This document shows, piece by piece, positions 5,656 to 14,267 of a stretch of DNA of 32,015 nt. The stretch is from positions 1 to 32,015 of the forward strand of contig JBDREM010000032.1 in the NCBI GenBank assembly GCA_043819695.1, given 5' to 3'. A program made the translations under genes and the position numbers. Every line of letters begins with the position of its first letter. The first letter of the stretch is position 1. The stretch is from CAYLQD01 sp043819695. Lineage in GTDB: Bacteria > Planctomycetota > PUPC01. The notes beneath the pieces were generated by a model that was given only the letters and a program-made list of their open reading frames with translations, was not told where the DNA came from and ran no database searches.

Positions 5656-7323
5656 TTATGCGAGGTCTATCATTTTGTCGATACGTTCGCCGGCCGGGAC
5701 GATCGGGAAGACGTTCTCCTCCGGGTCGATCCGGAAGTCGAGCAGGACGGGGCCGTCGATGCTCAGCGCCTTCTCGAGCGCGGGCCGGACCTCCTCGGTC
5801 TTTTCGACGGCCATGCCCGCCACGCCGTACGCTTCGGCGAGCTTGACGAAATCGGGATTGCCATTGAGCTTCGTGTGCGAGTAGCGCCGGTTGAAGAACA
5901 ACTCCTGCCACTGGCGCACCATGCCCAGGTACCCGTTGTTGAGCAGCGCGATCTTGACGGGGACGTTGTTGTGGGCGACCGTCGCCAGTTCCTGGATGTT
6001 CATCTGGATGCTGCCGTCGCCGGCGATGTCGAAGACGGGCGTGCCGGGCCGCGCGAATTGAGCGCCGATCGCCGCGGGAAAACCGTAGCCCATGGTGCCG
6101 AGCCCGCCGGACGTGATGAACTGCCGCGGCCGGTCGAACGTGAACCACTGGGCCGCCCACATCTGGTTCTGGCCGACCTCGGTGCAGATGACGGCGTCGC
6201 CGCCGGTGACCTCGCGGATCTGCTGAACGACGTACTGCGGCTTGAGCTTGCCGTTGTCCCGGTACGTGAGCTTGTGTTTCATGCGCCAGCTCTCGATCTG
6301 CTCGACCCACGCGGCCCGGTCGGCCCTCTTGATGAGCGGGACAAGCTCGACGAGGATCCGGTGCGCGTCGCCGACGACGGGCAGTTTGACGCGCACGTTC
6401 TTCCCGATGGACGACGGGTCGACATCGATGTGCACGATCTCCGCGTGCTCGGCGAACTCGGAGATCTTACCGGTGATGCGGTCGTCGAACCGGACGCCGA
6501 TGCCGATCAGCAGGTCGGAACTCATCACCGCGTAGTTCGCCGTCGGCGTGCCGTGCATGCCGAGCATGCGGAGCGCGAGCCTGTGGGTCTCGGGGAAGGC
6601 GCCGAGCCCCATGAGCGTGGTCGTCACGGGGATGTTGCCGGCCTCGGCGATTCTGAGCAGCTCCTCGTGTGCGCCGGAGGCGATCACGCCGCCGCCGACG
6701 TAGAGGACGGGCCGTTCCGATTGGTTGATGAGTTCGGCCGCTCGCTCGATCTGCCGCGCGTTCCCTTCGACGCTCGGCCTGTAGCCGGGGATGTCGAAGT
6801 CGTGCGACAGCTCGCCCTCGACCTTGCTGGTGCTCACGTCGACTGGCACGTCGATGAGGACGGGCCCGCACCGGCCTGTGGTGGCGATGTGGGCGGCCTC
6901 GCGAACGATGCGCGGGATGTCCCTCGCGTCGCGCACAAGGTAGTTGTGCTTCGTGATCCCGCGCGTGATGCCGACGATGTCCGCTTCCTGGAACGCGTCG
7001 TTCCCGATGAGGTCCCTGCGGACCTGCCCGGTGATGGCGAGAATGGGGACCGAGTCGAAATTGGCGGTCGCGATCCCGGTGACGAGGTTGGTCGCGCCGG
7101 GGCCGGACGTGGCCAGGCAGCACCCGAGCTTGCCGCTGGCGCGGGCGTATCCGTCGGCGGCGTGGGCCGCGGCCTGCTCGTGGCGCATCAGCACCGCCCT
7201 CAGCTCCGAATCGTAGAGCACGTCGAAGATGGGTATCACGACGCCGCCGGGTATCCCGAACAGGATTTCGATTCCGACGTCTTGCAGCGAGTCAATCAGC
7301 AACTGTGCTCCGGTTCTTTCCAA
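5656..7323 (-). CDS. ilvB: Acetolactate synthase large (catalytic) subunit
   Basis: IlvB condenses two pyruvates, or pyruvate and 2-oxobutyrate, using thiamine diphosphate, Mg2+ and FAD: the first committed step of branched-chain amino-acid synthesis. Visible features are the catalytic Glu49 in RHEQAAAHAADGYARASG, the FAD-domain segment around residues 200-330, and the ThDP/Mg motif from GDG (435-437) to NN (462-463). GMVRQWQELFF follows, as in anabolic acetolactate synthases rather than catabolic ones. It is 555 residues and full length. The start is TTG at 7323, supported by GGAG 7 nt upstream. ilvN follows directly. A hairpin with a T-tract (7338-7375) lies just before its ribosome-binding site and could be a terminator of the spoVG transcript or an attenuator. 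Confidence 0.96.
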   Translation of the reverse strand: MERTGAQLLIDSLQDVGIEILFGIPGGVVIPIFDVLYDSELRAVLMRHEQAAAHAADGYARASGKLGCCLATSGPGATNLVTGIATANFDSVPILAITGQVRRDLIGNDAFQEADIVGITRGITKHNYLVRDARDIPRIVREAAHIATTGRCGPVLIDVPVDVSTSKVEGELSHDFDIPGYRPSVEGNARQIERAAELINQSERPVLYVGGGVIASGAHEELLRIAEAGNIPVTTTLMGLGAFPETHRLALRMLGMHGTPTANYAVMSSDLLIGIGVRFDDRITGKISEFAEHAEIVHIDVDPSSIGKNVRVKLPVVGDAHRILVELVPLIKRADRAAWVEQIESWRMKHKLTYRDNGKLKPQYVVQQIREVTGGDAVICTEVGQNQMWAAQWFTFDRPRQFITSGGLGTMGYGFPAAIGAQFARPGTPVFDIAGDGSIQMNIQELATVAHNNVPVKIALLNNGYLGMVRQWQELFFNRRYSHTKLNGNPDFVKLAEAYGVAGMAVEKTEEVRPALEKALSIDGPVLLDFRIDPEENVFPIVPAGERIDKMIDLA

Positions 7324-7337
7324 CTACAATCTCCACT

Positions 7338-7375
7338 AAAACAAGAGCGCCCGGCGCGACTGGGCGCCGCAGCGC
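7338..7375 (-). terminator. Hairpin plus T-tract between spoVG and ilvB (terminator or attenuator)
   Basis: On the reverse strand CGGCGC, a CCAGTC loop and GCGCCG form a perfect 6-bp stem extended by an outer GCGC/GCGC pairing with a small internal loop, then CTCTTGTTTT. This fits an intrinsic terminator. It ends only about 14 nt before the ilvB start codon, so it may control readthrough into ilvB rather than simply end the spoVG message. Confidence 0.5.
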
Positions 7376-7453
7376 ATCTTCTGGTCCGGCGCCGGCCGGC
7401 GCGCCAGACTTGCCCATGTGCCTTCTTCCTCGGCCGGCGGCCATCCCGGCCTG

Positions 7454-7990
7454 TTACAGAATGCCGCCGCTGAACGAGTCCGGCTCGCCCGGAGGAGGAG
7501 GAGGAAGAGGAGGAGGAGACGCTGGCTCGGCCGCGAGCGGGGCCTCGACCCCGGGATCCTCGTCAGCCGCGGGCTCCGGCATCGCGTCGTCCGCCGCGGA
7601 TCTGTAGCCCGGCACCTTCGACGCCACCACTTCCTTCTCGTACGCCTCGAGCACCCGTTTCTGGATCTTGTCGCGGCAGGCCGAATTAGTGGGGTGCGCG
7701 ATGTCCGCGTGCAGCTTGGCCCGGCCTGCCTCGTCGTGACCAACCCGGTCCGGGCGGAGGCTGCCGCCGCAGTCGTTGCAGTATGGCGCCCGCAGATGAT
7801 TCTTTCCGCCGCACGAAGGGCAGCGGTCCATCAGCTTGCGGCTGGGCATCGCGACGAAGTGCCCCTTTGTCCCTTCGATGACCTTGATGTCCCGAATAAC
7901 GAACTCACCATCAAGTGTAATGCTGCAAAACGCCTTCAGCTTGTCTGTCTTGTCCGACACCAACTTGACCTTCGCTTCCGTGATGTTCAC
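7454..7990 (-). CDS. spoVG: SpoVG-family protein with an inserted zinc ribbon
   Basis: SpoVG proteins are small nucleic-acid-binding regulators found in sporulating and non-sporulating bacteria. The core is clear: ITEAKVKLV at the start, AFCSITLDGEFVIRDIKVIEG (20-40), GHFVAMPSRK, and after a gap DIAHPTNSACRDKIQKRVLE. Ordinary SpoVG joins MPS and DIAHP with about 10 residues. Here about 45 residues intervene, with CPSC (C57, C60) and CNDC (C71, C74), a zinc-ribbon pattern. A low-complexity tail rich in Ala, Glu and Pro (about 130-178) ends the protein. The GTG at 7990 is preferred to the ATG at 8005 because GGAGGG lies 7 nt before the GTG and MNITEAKVKL is the family N-terminus. ispE is 56 nt upstream; ispE and spoVG are also neighbours in Firmicutes. 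Confidence 0.85.
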   Translation of the reverse strand: MNITEAKVKLVSDKTDKLKAFCSITLDGEFVIRDIKVIEGTKGHFVAMPSRKLMDRCPSCGGKNHLRAPYCNDCGGSLRPDRVGHDEAGRAKLHADIAHPTNSACRDKIQKRVLEAYEKEVVASKVPGYRSAADDAMPEPAADEDPGVEAPLAAEPASPPPLPPPPPGEPDSFSGGIL

Positions 7991-8046
7991 CGTCGCCCCC
8001 TCCATGGCTCAGCCATGCTATCCAACGACGCAATCTCAAGCTCTCT

Positions 8047-8967
8047 TCAACAACTGCCGCTCCAACGAGGCCGGCTCTCGCCGCCTTCGGCCTCTGATCG
8101 CGCGAGAAATACTCGCCCAACTTTTTGGTCTCTCGCGCGCTCAGCCGCTTCGGCTGCCGCAACCACTGACTCCAGCAGGACATACACTGCCGAGCCGCTC
8201 CCGGTCACGAAACACGCCGCCGAGGCAGCCGCCGCAAGCGCGTCTCTCGCCCTTGCGACCTCGGGGGCTAGCGACAACGCCACCTCGCCCAGCCGGTTGA
8301 ACAGGCCGGCGCGCGCAGACGCAACATCCCCGTGCGCAAGAGATTCCAGCATAAAGCTAGCACTGCGCGTTTCGCTTGTCAAGCCGAATCTAACCAGATT
8401 CTCATACACCTCCCCCGTGGCCAGCGCCCGGTCGGGGCAGCAGATCACATAGTGCCCCGTCCACGCCGCCGGAGCGGGGATAACTTCCTCGCCTCTGCCC
8501 CGGCAGAGGGCGGTGCCGCCGAGAAGAAAAAACGGTATGTCAGAGCCGAGCCCGGCAGCCAGCTCGGAAAGGCGCTCGCGGCAAATCCCCAGCCCGAAAA
8601 GCTCGTTGATGCCCGCGAGCACGCCGGCCGCGTCGCTGCTGCCGCCTCCGAGGCCCGCGCCCGCCGGGATACGCTTCTCGAGCGAGATCGACACGCCCGC
8701 GCTCAGGCCCGCGGCCCGGCGAACGCACTCGGCGGCGCGACATACCAGGTTCTCGGGCCCGGCCGGAAGGCCCGGATCGGAGCATTCAAGCACGGTGCGG
8801 CCGTCCGTCCGCGGGCGGAGCTCGATGTCATCGTACAGCGTCACCGCCTGCATTACGGTTTCGATCTCGTGATATCCGTCGGGGCGGCGGCCGTGCACTT
8901 CGAGAAAGAGGTTCAGCTTGGCGGGGCAGCGCACGGCAACGCAGTCGTCTTTTCGCGTCAGTTTCAT
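8047..8967 (-). CDS. ispE: 4-(cytidine 5'-diphospho)-2-C-methyl-D-erythritol kinase IspE
   Basis: IspE phosphorylates CDP-methylerythritol with ATP in the non-mevalonate isoprenoid pathway. It is a GHMP kinase of 306 residues. CPAKLNLFLEVHGRRPDGYH is the substrate-binding N-terminus with the catalytic Lys-region motif, PAGAGLGGGSSDAAG is the phosphate-binding glycine loop, GSDIPFFLLGG carries the catalytic Asp, and a C-terminal FVTGSGSAVYVL motif is present. The ATG at 8967 overlaps the dacB stop (ATGA), so translation is coupled. Nothing is missing. Because the reading frame stays open far upstream inside dacB, the long in-frame extension was rejected. Confidence 0.95.
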   Translation of the reverse strand: MKLTRKDDCVAVRCPAKLNLFLEVHGRRPDGYHEIETVMQAVTLYDDIELRPRTDGRTVLECSDPGLPAGPENLVCRAAECVRRAAGLSAGVSISLEKRIPAGAGLGGGSSDAAGVLAGINELFGLGICRERLSELAAGLGSDIPFFLLGGTALCRGRGEEVIPAPAAWTGHYVICCPDRALATGEVYENLVRFGLTSETRSASFMLESLAHGDVASARAGLFNRLGEVALSLAPEVARARDALAAAASAACFVTGSGSAVYVLLESVVAAAEAAERARDQKVGRVFLARSEAEGGESRPRWSGSC

Positions 8968-10436
8968 CGGCGCAGGTCCGCCAGAACGCGGCAGATGGAA
9001 TCCTGAAGGCTGTCGGCCGCGGACGCTCTCAACTGCGCGCCGTTGATCAGGATGCTGAAGGCGACAAGGCGGCCGTCGGGCTTCACGTAACCCGAAATGA
9101 CGCTGACACCCCGGAGGTGGCCCGTCTTTCCGAAGACCTTGCCGGCAGTGACCGGCTCGGTCATACGGCGCTTGAGCGTGCCGTCGACGCCTGCGACCGC
9201 GAGCGAGTCGATGAACGGGGCCGCGTGCCTGCTGCGGCCCATGTGGCGGAGAACAGTCGTGAGCTGCTCCGCCGAGAACGCGTTCTCGCGCGCGAGCCCG
9301 GAACCGTCGGCCATCGTGTACGTCCCCCGCCTGATACCCATCTTCTCGAGCTGGCCGGCGACGACGCGCACGCCGCTCGCGAAGGACGACGGGCGCGAGA
9401 CGCGGAGGCCCATCGTCTTCAGGATCATCTCCGCGTAGAAGTTCTGGCTGCGCTTGTTCGCCGTCCGCACGGCGCTCACGAGCGAATGCGAGGTGCCCGC
9501 AAGCGGGCGAAGCCCGGCCGTGTCGATCTTTTTCGCCGCGATGACGATGTTCCCGCCGAAGCGAACGCCGGCCGCCGCCAGGCGCTCCTTCAACACCGTC
9601 GCTGCGAACTGCACCGGCTGGACGACGGCGACGGGCGATGACGCGCCGCGGCGGCCCGGGCTGAGCCGGCCCGAGATCAGAAGCGTGTCCCGCCCCGGCG
9701 TCCGGTCGATGTACGCGCGTGACTGGCCCGACGCGACGGTCCAGCAGGTGTTGCGGACGTCGAAGTACGCCGTCGGCGGGTCGAGGGTCACCTCCGCTGC
9801 GAGGCCCGGCCTGCTGCCGGGCTCGACCTTCACGTCGATGCAGTTGTCGTTCAGCGCGAACGCCGACACCGGAGCGCAGTACCAGCGGACGAGCTGGTCC
9901 TTCGGCCACGACGGATGGATGAACTGCCGGTCGAAGAGCGTGGCGTCGATGACGAGGTCGCCCCTGACGAACGTGATCGTCCTGGCGATCTCGGCCGCCC
10001 ACGCGTCGAAGACGGCCGTCGTTCCGCCGCCGTGCTCGCGGCCGGAGATGGCCGGGTCGCCGCCTGCGGCGACGACGATGTCACCCTCGAGCACGCCGCC
10101 GGCTGATGCCTTGCCGGAGGCGTAGACCGACGTGCTGAACTGAAATTCTTCGCCGAGCACAAGCAGGGCCGCGCCGGTCGTGATGAGCTTAACGTTCGAC
10201 GCGGGCGTCATCCGCCGCTGCTCGCCGATCGCGCATAGCACGTCGCCCGTCTTGACGTCGACGATCGACACGCCGACGTGCGCGGCGCCGAGCTTGGCGG
10301 CGGCGATAAGTTCCCCGATCTTGGCGTTCAGCGCCGGTTCGGCGGCGCGGGCCGGCGAACATGACAACACAAGTGCGGCGGCGCCGCGCATCAAGAGCGC
10401 GAGACTGGCTGTGCGCAAGGATGTTTTCACCGGCAT
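8964..10436 (-). CDS. dacB: D-alanyl-D-alanine carboxypeptidase/endopeptidase, PBP4 (DacB) family
   Basis: A class C penicillin-binding protein that cleaves D-Ala-D-Ala peptides and cross-bridges in periplasmic peptidoglycan. The precursor has a Sec signal (basic start, LALLMRGAAALVLSC, ARA-A cleavage near residue 31). The three active-site motifs are present: SxxK as SNVK at 80-83, SxN as SQN at 330-332 and KTG at 437-439. The large insert between the first two motifs, typical of PBP4, is here. Length is about 490 residues. The start is uncertain among two adjacent ATGs (10436, 10439) and a GTG at 10430. It is followed with a 4-nt overlap by ispE and preceded by a TPR lipoprotein at 40 nt. 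Planctomycetota with thin peptidoglycan would still need this enzyme. Confidence 0.93.
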   Translation of the reverse strand: MPVKTSLRTASLALLMRGAAALVLSCSPARAAEPALNAKIGELIAAAKLGAAHVGVSIVDVKTGDVLCAIGEQRRMTPASNVKLITTGAALLVLGEEFQFSTSVYASGKASAGGVLEGDIVVAAGGDPAISGREHGGGTTAVFDAWAAEIARTITFVRGDLVIDATLFDRQFIHPSWPKDQLVRWYCAPVSAFALNDNCIDVKVEPGSRPGLAAEVTLDPPTAYFDVRNTCWTVASGQSRAYIDRTPGRDTLLISGRLSPGRRGASSPVAVVQPVQFAATVLKERLAAAGVRFGGNIVIAAKKIDTAGLRPLAGTSHSLVSAVRTANKRSQNFYAEMILKTMGLRVSRPSSFASGVRVVAGQLEKMGIRRGTYTMADGSGLARENAFSAEQLTTVLRHMGRSRHAAPFIDSLAVAGVDGTLKRRMTEPVTAGKVFGKTGHLRGVSVISGYVKPDGRLVAFSILINGAQLRASAADSLQDSICRVLADLRR

Positions 10437-10476
10437 CATCCCCGGCCGGATATGGGCTTGGCCGGCCGCGCCTCGG

Positions 10477-10917
10477 CTACTTGTCGTCGGGCCCAGGCTC
10501 CGCGCGGCCGGGCTTCGTTTTCGGCATGATGTCGTCGAGCCGCAATTTGGCAAGCTTAACCAGTTCCATCACATCGTGATCCGCCGACCCGGAGTAGAGC
10601 TTGACGAGCGTCGTGTACGCGGCGGCGGCGCCTTCGTAGTCGCGCCTGAGCCGGCAGCTCTCGCCCAGCCGGTAGAGCACGAGCGGCCGGAGCACGTCGG
10701 CCTTTTCGTTGTAGTCGGCCAGCCAGGCGCGGTAGGCGACTGCGGCCTCGTCGTATCGCTCGGTCTCGAACAGTTCGTTCGCGCTCCGATACCGGCGATG
10801 GCTTTCCGGCTCGCCCTCGAGCCATTTCGAAATGCTTTGGCAACCGCAAAGCAGGAAGGGGGCGAGCATCGCACAAACAACGGGCCAACGCGCCAGCTTG
10901 GGCAGACAACGGATCAT
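10477..10917 (-). CDS. TPR-containing lipoprotein
   Basis: A 146-residue predicted lipoprotein. A lipoprotein signal is visible (MIRCLPKLARWPVVCAMLAP, then FLLCGC with Cys about residue 26 as the lipid attachment). The mature part is helical with TPR-like pairs: SANELFETERYDEAAVAYRAW and LYRLGESCRLRRDYEGAAAA. The arrangement recalls BamD/YfgM-like scaffolds of the envelope, but it is shorter than BamD and I do not assign a name. The ATG at 10917 has AGGAG 7 nt upstream. It lies between secDF and dacB in the same operon, consistent with an envelope-assembly role. The C-terminal tail is charged (PKTKPGRAEPGPDDK). Confidence 0.8.
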   Translation of the reverse strand: MIRCLPKLARWPVVCAMLAPFLLCGCQSISKWLEGEPESHRRYRSANELFETERYDEAAVAYRAWLADYNEKADVLRPLVLYRLGESCRLRRDYEGAAAAYTTLVKLYSGSADHDVMELVKLAKLRLDDIMPKTKPGRAEPGPDDK

Positions 10918-11004
10918 CGGACTTCTCCTATTCTTCTCGGCGGCGGCGCGAACGTCCCGGCCCGGCCGCCTGAACCACAGCAAGCTCGCGAGACCGGCGC
11001 CGTT

Positions 11005-14000
11005 TCAGTTCGTCGCGCGGAAGCCTTCGAGCGGCCGAACGGTCTTCGACGACGTCGAGCCCAGCGGCCCGCGGAGAGCGTTCTGCTCGCCCGTCATCAG
11101 CAAGACCGGGCTCGCGATGAAGATCGACGAGTATGTGCCGGCCACGATGCCGACGAGCAGCGTCGCCGCGAACGGCCTGATGGCGGCGCCGCCCAGGAAG
11201 TACAGGGCCCCGACGGCCAGCAGCGTGGTGACCCCCGTCAAGAGCGTCCGGCTCAGCGTCTGGTTGATGCTCAGGTTCACGATGTCCGGGAACGCCGTCT
11301 TCCGCACCGTCTTGCGGTTCTCGCGGATGCGGTCGAAGATCACGATCGTGTCGTTGAGCGAGTAGCCGACGATCGTGAGCAGCGCCGCGATCACAGTCAG
11401 GCTGATCTCGATCTGGAACAAGGCGAGGAAGGCGAGCGTGATGCTCACGTCGTGAACGAGCGCGATCACGGCCGCCAAGCCGAAGCGGAACTCGAACCGG
11501 AACCAGATGTACGCGACGATGGCGAGCAGTGCGAGCCCCATCGCCACGATGGCCTTCACGGTGAGCTCCTGGGCAACCGAAGGATAGATCTTCGTGACGC
11601 CGCCGAACGGCTCGAGCGTGGCGATGTCGTTGATCCGGAGCGCGTCCTTGATCTTGGGCAGCGCATCGGCAGCGTTCGTGGTCGCCACGAGCACAACGCT
11701 CGCCTTCCCGTCCCGGAGCTCGCCCACCGGTCTCACATCGGCGTCCGGCACGCGGGCGGCGACGACTTTCTTGATGTCCTCGGGCTTCGCGGCGGTCTTC
11801 AGGGCGATCCGGGCGGTCGTGTCGGACAACACACGGACGCCCTCGTCGGCCAACATGCTCGTGCCGTCGTCCTTCCTGAACGCGCGGCGGATGTCACCCG
11901 TGATCAGTTCGCTGCCGAACACGGAGCGGACGTTGGCTTCGAGGTCGTTGATGGCGTCTTGCTCTTTATCCTTGTTGCGGACGACGAAGGTGAACAGCTT
12001 GTCCGCTTTCGGGCCCAGCTCGACGGTGCAACCCGGGGAGCCGACGTCGGCGAGCCGCGCCTCCATTTCCTTGGGGTCGGCCTCGCGGTCAGCCTCGACG
12101 AACACCTGCGCGCCGCCCTCGAATTCGGGACGCTCGGCCGCGTCCACCCGCCCGCTCTTCGTCACTTCGATGACCGGCACGTATTGAAGGCGAATGGAGA
12201 AGCTCGAACTGCCCTCGTCCGCGAGAACGCCGCGGCTGGCTTCCTGGACCTGGGCGTCCTCATAGTTGGCGGCCTTCAGCTTCGAGCGAACGACCTCCGC
12301 GTCGACCTTCTCCTTCAGGTTCACCTCGACACGCGTGCCGGACCTGAACTCGATCCCGAACCGCTCGCCGGCGCCGGAGAAGAAATACACGAGCCCGCCG
12401 ACGACGAGCACGGCGGAGGCCGTCAGCCATATTTTGCGCGTCGCGATGAAGGGGATGTTCGGGCTCTTGATGATCTCGAGCATCGTCAGACTCTTGAGGG
12501 TCTTGAGCTTGATGAGCGCCTCGAATATGATCCGCGTCACGACGACGGCCGTGAACATACTGATCACGATGCCCCAGGAGAGCGTGTACGCGAACCCCTT
12601 GATCGGCCCGCTGCCGAACTCGTGCAGGATGACGCCGGTGATGAGTGTGGTCAGGTTGGCGTCGAAAATCGTTACAAGCGCCTTGCTTTGGCCGTCGCGC
12701 ATGCATTTCAGGAGCGGCTTGTCGGCCATCTTCTTCATCTCTTCGCGGATGCGCTCGAAGATGAGGACGTTCGCGTCGATGGACATGCCGATGGTGAGCA
12801 TGATGCCCGCGATGCCGGGCAGCGTGAGGGTTGCGCTCCGCAGCGCGAGCAAGGCGACGAGGATGAGCAGGTTGAGCAGCAGGGCGAAGTCGGCGATGAG
12901 GCCCGCCTTCAGGTAGTAGATGAGGATGAAGATCACGACGGCGATGAAGCCGATGGTGATCGCCTGGCGGCCGTCCTGGATGGACTTGAGGCCCTGATAA
13001 GGCCCCACGAACCGCTCGCTCTCAGGCCTCAGCGGCCACTTGAGGCTGCCGGACTGGAGGACGAGCTTGAGCTCCTCGGCTTCCTTCTGCGTGAAGCCGC
13101 CGGTAATCTCGGCCGATCCCAGGATGGCCTGGCGAATGACGGGGGCGGAGAACGCCGTGCCCGCCTCCGCCAGTTTGCCGGCCTGGTCGCGCACGTCGTC
13201 GAGGATGATTGCCAGCCGCCTGTTGACGTTCTTCTTCGTCAGCGTCCAGAACTCATTCTCGTCCTTGAACGACACGTGCACGGCGATCTCAGAGCCGGCC
13301 TGCCCGCCGCGCCCGACGCTCACGCTCTTGATATTCTCGCCCGTCAGGCCCTCGCCCGGCTCGAGGCTGTCGCTGACAAGGATTCTCTCTTCCTTCGTCT
13401 TCGCGGGGTCATCGGGGTCCGTCTTTTCGATCGTGTACCAGTGCCAGCCGGCCGGCGGCTTGTCCTTCGTTCTGGCCTGGTTCAGGACGGCTTCGTTGAC
13501 TTTCGGATCGGCGACGAGGCGGAATTCGAGGCGGCCGGTGCGGGTGATGATGGACTTTACCCGGGCGACGTCGCTGGCGTCGACGCCGGGGATCTGGATG
13601 AGCAGGCGGTCTCTGCCCTCGACCTGCACGCGCGGCTCCTTGGAGCCCGAGTTGTCTATGCGTTCGCGCACGATCTGCGCCATGTCGTTTGCATCGACGG
13701 TAATGTCTTCCGTAACGTTTTCGGGAGCGATGATCCTGTAGGTCAGCTCGGTGCCGCCCTGGAGGTCGAGCCCGAGAACGAGGCCGCGCGAGATGCGCAG
13801 GACCTCCATCCGCACGATCTTCCGCGTGCGGTCGTCGTTCCAGCGTTCCGAGATGAGCTTGACACGCCGCTCGGCCACGTGGTGGAACGGCATCGTGATG
13901 AGCGCCCACTGGTTGTCGAGCCTCACGCGCCGGAAGGTCTTCCGGCTCTCGATCGCGGTCGCGTCGATGCGGTTCGTGGCATCGACGTAGGACGGCCCGC

Positions 14001-14214
14001 TCTTCTTCTTGCCCTCTTCCTTGCTCTTCTCCCTGCTGAACTGTTCCTTCAGCGTATATTCGACCTCCCACACGCCGATCTCGGTGTCCTGGATGGGATA
14101 GTTCACGAGGCACACGAGGACGGTCAGGAGGAGGATCGAAAACAGACGCCCGTAGGTGTCCTTGAACAGCCATCCGGCGAAATGGAACGGAGCTTCAACG
14201 ATCTTCTTTATCAT
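11005..14214 (-). CDS. secDF: SecD-SecF fusion protein-export subunit
   Basis: SecDF is an inner-membrane proton-driven accessory of SecYEG that pulls translocating proteins into the periplasm. The SecD half has a first membrane segment at about 24-38, the family motif LGLDLQGGTELTYRI at 147-161, a large periplasmic P1 region, and a membrane bundle at about 418-565 with IGMSIDANVLIFERIREEM. The SecF half begins near 594 with FGIEFRSGTRVEV (619-631) and ends with a second bundle carrying IVGYSLNDTIVIFDRIRENR (948-967). At 1069 residues it is long. The SecF periplasmic section (about 613-882, roughly 270 residues) is well over twice the usual size. It is downstream of yajC and tgt, the standard order. 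Confidence 0.96.
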   Translation of the reverse strand: MIKKIVEAPFHFAGWLFKDTYGRLFSILLLTVLVCLVNYPIQDTEIGVWEVEYTLKEQFSREKSKEEGKKKSGPSYVDATNRIDATAIESRKTFRRVRLDNQWALITMPFHHVAERRVKLISERWNDDRTRKIVRMEVLRISRGLVLGLDLQGGTELTYRIIAPENVTEDITVDANDMAQIVRERIDNSGSKEPRVQVEGRDRLLIQIPGVDASDVARVKSIITRTGRLEFRLVADPKVNEAVLNQARTKDKPPAGWHWYTIEKTDPDDPAKTKEERILVSDSLEPGEGLTGENIKSVSVGRGGQAGSEIAVHVSFKDENEFWTLTKKNVNRRLAIILDDVRDQAGKLAEAGTAFSAPVIRQAILGSAEITGGFTQKEAEELKLVLQSGSLKWPLRPESERFVGPYQGLKSIQDGRQAITIGFIAVVIFILIYYLKAGLIADFALLLNLLILVALLALRSATLTLPGIAGIMLTIGMSIDANVLIFERIREEMKKMADKPLLKCMRDGQSKALVTIFDANLTTLITGVILHEFGSGPIKGFAYTLSWGIVISMFTAVVVTRIIFEALIKLKTLKSLTMLEIIKSPNIPFIATRKIWLTASAVLVVGGLVYFFSGAGERFGIEFRSGTRVEVNLKEKVDAEVVRSKLKAANYEDAQVQEASRGVLADEGSSSFSIRLQYVPVIEVTKSGRVDAAERPEFEGGAQVFVEADREADPKEMEARLADVGSPGCTVELGPKADKLFTFVVRNKDKEQDAINDLEANVRSVFGSELITGDIRRAFRKDDGTSMLADEGVRVLSDTTARIALKTAAKPEDIKKVVAARVPDADVRPVGELRDGKASVVLVATTNAADALPKIKDALRINDIATLEPFGGVTKIYPSVAQELTVKAIVAMGLALLAIVAYIWFRFEFRFGLAAVIALVHDVSITLAFLALFQIEISLTVIAALLTIVGYSLNDTIVIFDRIRENRKTVRKTAFPDIVNLSINQTLSRTLLTGVTTLLAVGALYFLGGAAIRPFAATLLVGIVAGTYSSIFIASPVLLMTGEQNALRGPLGSTSSKTVRPLEGFRATN

Positions 14215-14267
14215 CTAGCTTGCCCTTGTCATGTCCTTGTCGATTAGCGCCAAGAGGCGGCCGCGGC

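Noticed and set aside
5645..6310. Long N-terminal extension of IlvN
   Set aside because: It lies wholly inside ilvB in another frame; the TTG at 5644 has a good ribosome-binding site and gives the normal length.
10180..14247. A 1355-codon open frame on the plus strand
   Set aside because: It runs antisense to secDF, yajC-proximal DNA and dacB, lacks a ribosome-binding site and recognisable sequence; the opposite strand encodes clear conserved proteins.
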